This document shows positions 59,166-64,000 of a DNA stretch of 64,000 nucleotides, one piece after another. The stretch is from contig JAQXHC010000015.1 of the NCBI GenBank assembly GCA_029007035.1, positions 18,400-82,399 of the forward strand, read 5' to 3'. Source of the DNA: Oscillospiraceae bacterium (GTDB taxonomy: Bacteria > Bacillota > Clostridia > Oscillospirales > Ruminococcaceae). Numbering within the stretch: the first letter of the stretch is position 1; each line of letters starts with the position of its first letter. Both the position numbers and the translations under genes were made by a program. The notes beneath the pieces were generated by a model. The model did not search any database. It had not been told where the DNA came from and saw only the letters and a program-made list of their open reading frames with translations.

Positions 59166-61445
59166 TCAGCGAATATAATCGCCAAGGATTGCCTTCCAGA
59201 TATCGTATGCATCCTTTGTACTTGTCTGCTTCGAAGCATAGAAGTTAAGGATAGTCGATGCATCCTTAGCATCAACAAGACGCTTACCATTCTTGTTATT
59301 GGCAGTTGTCTTTTCATTAGCAAAGTTATCTGCGCTGTTCTCATTCATATCAACGTCAGCGAGGAATGCGCCGAGGTTCTCGAGAGCCTTGTCACTGTTG
59401 CCGCTTATTGATGAATCTTCAGGCTTCTTACCTGTCTGTACATCTGCATAGTATGCAAGAACTGCTGAAGCATCCTTAGCATCAGCTATGTTATCAAGGT
59501 TTGCATCGCCCTTAACGCCGATATATACAGTCATGGTAACAGGAGTTCCATCTGTACCCATAAGTGCCTTGCCGTCATAGTAAACGGAAACTGCATACTT
59601 AAAGGTCTTGTTGTCCTTGCTGTATGTATTTGCAGGAGTCTTACCGCCGAAAGAAATGAGTTCAGCGTCGGAATCTTCAGCAATTTCTCTTGATTCAGTC
59701 TCACCATCAGTGTAAACGTTATAGATTACAAGGTTGCTGATCTGATTCTTATTGAATTCGTTCTTATCGTGCGAGAAATAATAGCCGTTGCCTGAAACTT
59801 CAATTCTTCCGACTACGCCTACAAACGAAGTTGTTGTTGTAGTTTCAGTTGTAGTCTCTGTTGTGGTAGTTTCAGTCGTGGTCTCTGTTGTAGTTTCGGT
59901 TGTGGTCTCTGTAGTAGTCTCTGTTGTAGTTTCAGTTGTGGTCTCTGTGGTAGTCTCTGTTGTTTCAGTTGTGGTCTCTGTGGTAGTCTCTGTTGTTTCA
60001 GTTGTGGTCTCTGTGGTAGTCTCTGTTGTTGTTTCAGTTGTGGTTTCTGTGGTAGTCTCTGTTGTTGTAGTTGTAGTAGTTGTAGTTGTGGTTTCTGTGG
60101 TAGTCTCTGTTGTTGTAGTTGTTGTAGCAATCGGAGTCTTTACAAGATGTCTCTCAAGCTCAACGGTAACAGAGCCATCGCCTGTTGAAAGTGCATTGAG
60201 ATCAACTGTTACAGAAATTTCTTTCCATGTATCAGTTACCTGCTGGAATTTCTCCTCTTCGTAGTACTTGATAACTTCTGCCTGCTCAGCGTCGGGGAGC
60301 TTAGCATTGAGAGTTGCAACGCCTGCATTGAGTGAAACTTCAATGTCATACATATCATCAATTACTGCGCCAAGCTCTGCAGCATCGATATTTGTAACAA
60401 CAAAATCAGAAATTGAATCAATCTGAGATACTACATCAGCAAAAAGCTTTGCGGTATCGCCGGATGTGAGAAGTTCTGTTGCGGAAGCAGGAATCTTAGA
60501 TGCACCGGGAATATTCTTCTTTTCTGCCCAAGCCTTAGCAGCTGCAAGAGCATCGGCTGTTGTAGCAAAGCTCTTTGTCTTGCTGTAGTCGGGTGAAAGT
60601 ACATTATCGATTTTGTCAAGTGCATTCACGATCTTGCTGTCATAATTAGCAAACATCTTGTCGATATCCTTCTGAATATCTGCGACAACATTTACATCAT
60701 CAACTAATTTTACTGTATCATTAACAGCATCCTTAGCATCCTTATACTTGCCCAGCAAATATACAGCTGAATCTTTGATTGAAAGGCTGCTGCCGTCATT
60801 CAGTTCGATCTTGAACGAAACAGGAACTGTTGTTGAACTCTTGAGCTGTTTGCCGTCAATTACAACAACAATCTTACCGGATATATCTCCAAGTCTGCTG
60901 AAATCAACATTTTTGATAGCAGTAAAATCAGCATCAGGATAGCTGTTTACAGCATCCTCAATTGCCTTGTCAACGCGTCCCTGAGCTTCGTCAGCAATTA
61001 CACCACTTATATCACTGAAATCAGCTGTAAGTGTGATTTCGCCGGCAGAGCTGATTACGCATTTAGCATTTTCTGCCTTCTCAATGAAAGCAGAAACAAT
61101 TCCGCTGTATCTGCCGGAATTATTGATTGCAATCTGCTTAAATGTGGCAAGATCAAAATTTGTTGTACCGGGTGCCGCCATTGTGATAGCCAGATTAAGA
61201 TTTTCATTCCAGTCGGAAACCTGTACATTTTCAGTTAATTCAGGGGTATCAGGAGCAATCGCAAGCATACTGCCTACAGAGATTGATTGAGCATCAGACT
61301 CATTTGCATAAACCGAAACGCCCTCATTTGCAAATTCAACATAGTCGTTGTCGGTTGCAGCAAAAGAATAAGTCAGACACTGTGTGAGAGCGAGCGGTAC
61401 AGCTGCACAAGCAGCAACTGCTCTCTTGAAAAGTGACTTCTTCAT
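59166..61445 (-). CDS. cttA: CttA-like cellulose-binding/adhesion protein with X-dockerin
   Basis: 759 residues. Signal peptide (1–29). Residues about 30–438 form an extracytoplasmic region with no motif I can name (SDWNENLNLAITMAAPGTT, VVVIDGKQLKSSTTVPVS); in R. flavefaciens CttA this position holds two cellulose-binding modules. About 439–539 is a nearly pure Thr/Glu linker. About 540–759 is an X module (GNGYYFSHDKNEF) fused to a dockerin with loops GDANLDNIADAKDA and an expanded second loop ending NNKNGKRLVDAKDA. The X-dockerin should bind the ScaE-type cohesin downstream. Order and architecture match the known sca cluster. Confidence 0.84.
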   Translation of the reverse strand: MKKSLFKRAVAACAAVPLALTQCLTYSFAATDNDYVEFANEGVSVYANESDAQSISVGSMLAIAPDTPELTENVQVSDWNENLNLAITMAAPGTTNFDLATFKQIAINNSGRYSGIVSAFIEKAENAKCVISSAGEITLTADFSDISGVIADEAQGRVDKAIEDAVNSYPDADFTAIKNVDFSRLGDISGKIVVVIDGKQLKSSTTVPVSFKIELNDGSSLSIKDSAVYLLGKYKDAKDAVNDTVKLVDDVNVVADIQKDIDKMFANYDSKIVNALDKIDNVLSPDYSKTKSFATTADALAAAKAWAEKKNIPGASKIPASATELLTSGDTAKLFADVVSQIDSISDFVVTNIDAAELGAVIDDMYDIEVSLNAGVATLNAKLPDAEQAEVIKYYEEEKFQQVTDTWKEISVTVDLNALSTGDGSVTVELERHLVKTPIATTTTTTETTTETTTTTTTTTTTETTTETTTETTTETTTETTTETTETTTETTTETTETTTETTTETTTETTTETTTETTTETTTETTTTETTTETTTTTSFVGVVGRIEVSGNGYYFSHDKNEFNKNQISNLVIYNVYTDGETESREIAEDSDAELISFGGKTPANTYSKDNKTFKYAVSVYYDGKALMGTDGTPVTMTVYIGVKGDANLDNIADAKDASAVLAYYADVQTGKKPEDSSISGNSDKALENLGAFLADVDMNENSADNFANEKTTANNKNGKRLVDAKDASTILNFYASKQTSTKDAYDIWKAILGDYIR
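59826..60130 (-). repeat. Tandem repeat DNA coding the Thr/Glu linker of CttA
   Basis: About 300 bp of degenerate repeats of ACN-ACN-GAR-ACN codons (on the minus strand), giving TTTE/TTE units. It produces artefactual valine-rich open frames on the plus strand. Length is likely to vary between strains by slippage. Confidence 0.8.
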
Positions 61446-61595
61446 TGTTCTAAACCTCTCTTAATTTTTATTTACCGTCAACGAGCACTGCGGTTTTATT
61501 CGCCTTATGTACAAGGAGACTCCGAAGTCTGTTTCGGGTTTGTCAGTGAAACAGCGATATGCATAGCTATCGCTATTTCAAAGATTTATACATAT

Positions 61596-61624
61596 ATTCT
61601 ATCACATTCTGTCTTATAAGTCAA
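61596..61624 (-). promoter_or_regulatory. Proximal promoter of cttA
   Basis: Minus strand TTGACT (61624–61619), 17-nt spacer, TAGAAT (61601–61596), leaving a leader of about 145 nt that contains a small GCGATA/TATCGC hairpin. Confidence 0.6.
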
Positions 61625-61780
61625 GCTAAATAATGTATTTTATGCAAAAATAATAAACAGTTCTTAAAGTGCATTTTTGTACGCATTTCACAAACTCAAC
61701 TGCCGAAACATCGCAAAATAGGGTCTGGGATTCTTTAGCATAACATGATCGAGTATATTCTTGTTCTTTCTGTAGTCTTA

Positions 61781-61809
61781 ATTCTATCATTATATTTTTG
61801 CTATGTCAA
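61781..61809 (-). promoter_or_regulatory. Distal promoter of cttA
   Basis: Minus strand TTGACA (61809–61804), 17-nt spacer, TAGAAT (61786–61781). With the proximal site it gives cttA two start points independent of the scaffoldin gene. The 439-bp gap holds nothing else recognisable. Confidence 0.6.
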
Positions 61810-61840
61810 CATATAAATTATGACTTTTCTGGAAATATAT

Positions 61841-61870
61841 AAAAATTTGAGCAGACTGAAAAGCCTGCTC
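61841..61870 (-). terminator. Terminator after the scaffoldin gene
   Basis: GAGCAG / CTGCTC stem with a 10-nt loop, followed on the minus strand by AAATTTTTATA, just after the stop codon. Confidence 0.65.
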
Positions 61871-61884
61871 AATTAAATCTTAAA

Positions 61885-64000
61885 TTATTTTGCTGAAATT
61901 ACGTTGTCAACACCAAGTACCTGAACCCAAATCTGGTTATCGGTAAGCTTGTTTGTTGTCTGACGTCTTGCATAGTAATTAAGAATTGCGGAAGCATCTG
62001 TTGCGTCTAACAGACGTTTACCGTTCTTGTTGTTTGCAGCGGTCTTAGCAACCTTGAAGTTCTCAGCGTTGAATTCGTTCATGTTAACGTCTCCAAGGAA
62101 TGCGCAGAGGTTATCAAGTTCTTTATCGCTTGCATAAAGTGTTGTTGTATCAGGGTTTGAACCTGTCTGTACAGCTGCATAATATGCGAGAACTCTTGAT
62201 GCGTCCGTCGCGTCAGCCAGATTATCAAGGTTTACGTCACCCTTTACACCAATGTACGCTGTAACTGTAACAGCCTTATTATTCTTATCGGTAAGTTCCT
62301 TGCCGTTCAGATAAAGCTTAACAGCATACTTAAAGGTTTTGTTGTTCTTATCGTATGTGTTCTGAGGAGACTGATTGCCAAAGTCAACCTTGGCTGTGAT
62401 ATCCTCACTCTTGATAAGAGCACCGTCCTCACCAACGTAGTACATAATTACTGTTCCAAGCTGACCCTTTGCTCCGTTGTTGTTAAACAGACGATAGTCA
62501 TGCGAGAAGTAGTAACCTACGATAGGATTCTTGATTTCAACATATACCGATGTTGTTGTTTCAACTGAAGGAGCTGTTGTAGTTGTAGTTGTGGATGTAG
62601 TTGTGGATGTAGTTGTAGATGTTGAAGTAGATGTTGATGTTGAAGTAGATGTTGAAGTTGATGTGCTGGTTTCAGGCTTGCCAACAATTGTGATTGCTCC
62701 GTTTCTGGTTATAACCTTACCTGAAACATCGTTTCCATTTGCATCATATACCTTGCACGAATCAAAGTCAATGCTATAAACACCCTCAGGTGTCTTGCCG
62801 GCAACCGTGATTGTAAGCTCAAATACCTTTGCACCATCCTCAGCTACAACACCTGCACCGGATTCGTTGGCAAATGCATAGTTGTTCTTGGTATCATTTC
62901 TGTCGATTTCGGCACCATAACCCTCAGAACCAACTACTCCTGTAAGTACAAGACCGTCAGCTGTTACGATCATGAACTCTGCGCCTGCTACTGCAAGTGC
63001 CGGGTCGCCGTTTGTAACGAGACAAGGAATTGTTACAGTCTGATCAGCGTCACTATACTCAATTGTTGTTCCACTGATTTCCCAAAGAGCAAATCCGGGA
63101 GCTACAGTTGTTGTTGTTTCGGTAACTGTTGTTGTAACTGTAGTTACTGTGGTTACTGTAGTTACCGGTGTAGTCTCGGTTGTTGCAGTTGTGGTTTCTG
63201 TAGGTGTAGTTTCTGTCTCGGTTTCTGTAGGTGTAGTTTCTGTAACAGTTGTGGTTGTTGCAGTTTCAGTCGTAGTTGTTGTTTTAGCTACGATCTCAAT
63301 TGTTCCACCCTTAGTTACAACTCTTTCAGAAACATCGTTTCCGGAAGCGTCATATATCTTGCACTCACCGAAATCTACAATGTATTCGCCGGGAGCTGTG
63401 CCGCCGGGAACTGTTATTGTAAGCTCAAATACCTTTGAACCGTCGGGTGCAACAACGCCCTTGCCTGATTCATTGACAAAAGCATAGTTGCTCTTGGTGT
63501 CGTTTCTGTCGATATCGGCACCATAACCCTCTGAACCTACTACTCCTGTAAGTATAAGACCATCAGGAGTTACAATTGTGAACTCTGCGCCTGCTACTGC
63601 AAGTGCCGGATCACCGCCGTTTGTTACGAGACACGGAAGCGTTACAGTCTGGTCAGAATCGCTTTCGGTAATTGTTGTACCGCTAATCTGCCACAGAGCA
63701 GCGCCGGGAGCAACTGTAACTGTTTCTACTGTAGTTTCAGTAGCAGTTGTTGTTGTCGATGTAGTCTCTGTCGGTGTAGTTTCTGTCTTGGTCTCTGTAG
63801 GTGTAGTTTCTGTCTCAGTTTCTGTAGGTGTGGTTTCTGTTTCAGTTTCTGTAGGTGTAGTTTCTGTCTCAGTCTCTGTCGGAGTTGTCGAAGTTTCGGT
63901 TGTAGTAGTTGTAACTGCTTTGATTTCAATTACACCGCCGCTTACTGTTACCTTATCAGAAATATCATTTCCGAGTGTATCGTAAACCTTGCATGAACCG
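61885..64000 (-). CDS. scaB: ScaB-like scaffoldin, C-terminal part (multiple cohesins and X-dockerin; start outside window)
   Basis: The frame is open from the right edge to the stop at 61885 (about 704 residues seen). In protein order: the end of one cohesin (64000–63925), a Thr/Glu/Pro linker, a full cohesin (about 63712–63285), a Thr/Val linker, a second full cohesin (about 63100–62680), a Thr/Ser linker, and an X module (VGYYFSHDYRLFNNNGAKG) with a dockerin (GDVNLDNLADATDA; NNKNGKRLLDATDA). The two cohesins are close copies (shared TGVVGSEGYGA-IDRNDTK). Cohesins would hold dockerin-bearing partners, and the X-dockerin would bind ScaE. Identity as ScaB rather than another scaffoldin rests on position and architecture. 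Confidence 0.83.
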   Translation of the reverse strand, partial: GSCKVYDTLGNDISDKVTVSGGVIEIKAVTTTTTETSTTPTETETETTPTETETETTPTETETETTPTETKTETTPTETTSTTTTATETTVETVTVAPGAALWQISGTTITESDSDQTVTLPCLVTNGGDPALAVAGAEFTIVTPDGLILTGVVGSEGYGADIDRNDTKSNYAFVNESGKGVVAPDGSKVFELTITVPGGTAPGEYIVDFGECKIYDASGNDVSERVVTKGGTIEIVAKTTTTTETATTTTVTETTPTETETETTPTETTTATTETTPVTTVTTVTTVTTTVTETTTTVAPGFALWEISGTTIEYSDADQTVTIPCLVTNGDPALAVAGAEFMIVTADGLVLTGVVGSEGYGAEIDRNDTKNNYAFANESGAGVVAEDGAKVFELTITVAGKTPEGVYSIDFDSCKVYDANGNDVSGKVITRNGAITIVGKPETSTSTSTSTSTSTSTSTSTTTSTTTSTTTTTTAPSVETTTSVYVEIKNPIVGYYFSHDYRLFNNNGAKGQLGTVIMYYVGEDGALIKSEDITAKVDFGNQSPQNTYDKNNKTFKYAVKLYLNGKELTDKNNKAVTVTAYIGVKGDVNLDNLADATDASRVLAYYAAVQTGSNPDTTTLYASDKELDNLCAFLGDVNMNEFNAENFKVAKTAANNKNGKRLLDATDASAILNYYARRQTTNKLTDNQIWVQVLGVDNVISAK
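62565..62672 (-). repeat. Thr/Ser linker repeat DNA in the scaffoldin
   Basis: Tandem ACN-TCN codon repeats (STSTST, then TTTS) between the last cohesin and the X module. Confidence 0.75.
63100..63290 (-). repeat. Thr-rich linker repeat between the two complete cohesins
   Basis: Degenerate repeats coding TTPTETET, TTATTETT and VTTVTTVTT. Differs in unit from the other linkers. Confidence 0.7.
63715..63925 (-). repeat. Thr/Glu/Pro linker repeat upstream of the second cohesin
   Basis: A 24-bp unit coding ETETTPTE repeats about four to five times, nearly identical at the DNA level (GTAGTTTCTGTCTC-type blocks on the plus strand). Confidence 0.75.

Noticed and set aside
59788..60264. Valine/serine-rich open frame opposite the CttA linker
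   Set aside because: It is the antisense reading of the Thr/Glu codon repeats and has no ribosome site. Similar valine-rich frames at 62531, 63149 and 63578 have the same origin.
59826..63925. CRISPR-like periodic repeats
   Set aside because: The repeats are in frame, coding for low-complexity linkers, with no unique spacers of constant length and no cas genes.

Overview
The window looks like a low-to-mid-GC cellulolytic Ruminococcus, most like R. flavefaciens. This rests on dockerin-bearing secreted proteins, a scaffoldin/CttA/ScaE-type cohesin–dockerin cluster at the right edge, sporulation genes (spoIVA, SPOCS-LysM, spoVB), a Clostridia-type mazG/hup/rqcP block and many canonical TTGACA-N17-TATAAT promoters. 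No plasmid, phage or CRISPR locus is visible. Mobile DNA is limited to small palindromic, MITE-like repeats.

Layout. 1–4.5 kb: the end of serA, an AEC transporter, a dockerin-bearing GH53 galactanase, a VanZ-like protein and a DUF1292 protein. 4.5–7.9 kb (minus): an operon of HscC-type Hsp70, a J-like membrane protein and an AlkD-type repair protein. 8.1–15.2 kb (plus): five translationally coupled genes (two FAD oxidoreductases, a propeller-like protein, a small NrdD-like protein, rsmA), then a FakA-C-like protein and an MBL/beta-CASP nuclease. 15.3–19.9 kb: a MITE, spoIVA, a SPOCS-LysM protein and PspA. 20–23.5 kb: rubrerythrin, then nadB-nadC-ECF S component (minus). 23.8–27.3 kb (minus): prfB, a GHL10 lipoprotein and a dockerin protein. 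27.4–32.4 kb (plus): a promoter with two LexA-like boxes and small genes including a sigma-region-4 protein, then yaaO-like decarboxylase, holB, ricT and queH. 32.6–37 kb (minus): a lipoprotein, tadA, a degenerate CPBP protein, ArsR plus amidohydrolase, and a small membrane protein. 37.2–44.9 kb (plus): tRNA-Leu(GAG), a GH5 lipoprotein, YfhO, a second AEC transporter and a ROK-type regulator. 45–51.5 kb: spoVB (minus), then aminotransferase, trpS, mazG, hup and rqcP. 51.6–58 kb: an epimerase, an orphan sugar-binding lipoprotein, the operon DUF2500-like–ung–metF–MetH-activation domain, and a TtcA-like protein.

58.1–64 kb (minus strand, transcribed right to left): a multi-cohesin scaffoldin with C-terminal X-dockerin (ScaB-like, cut by the window edge), a CttA-like protein (large N-terminal region, Thr/Glu-rich linker, X-dockerin), and a single-cohesin protein with a sortase-like tail (ScaE-like). 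By analogy with the R. flavefaciens sca cluster, the two X-dockerins would dock onto the surface-bound ScaE cohesin, holding both the enzyme complex and the CttA adhesin on the wall. The dockerin proteins elsewhere in the window would be cargo for such a complex. The GH5 enzyme carries a lipobox and no dockerin, so it is probably membrane-held separately.

Most novel-looking points: the compact LexA-box cassette at 27.46–28.28 kb, the uncharacterised N-terminal region of the CttA-like protein, the five-gene coupled operon ending in rsmA, the HscC/J-like/AlkD operon, and several unclassified inverted repeats, some of which form gene ends.
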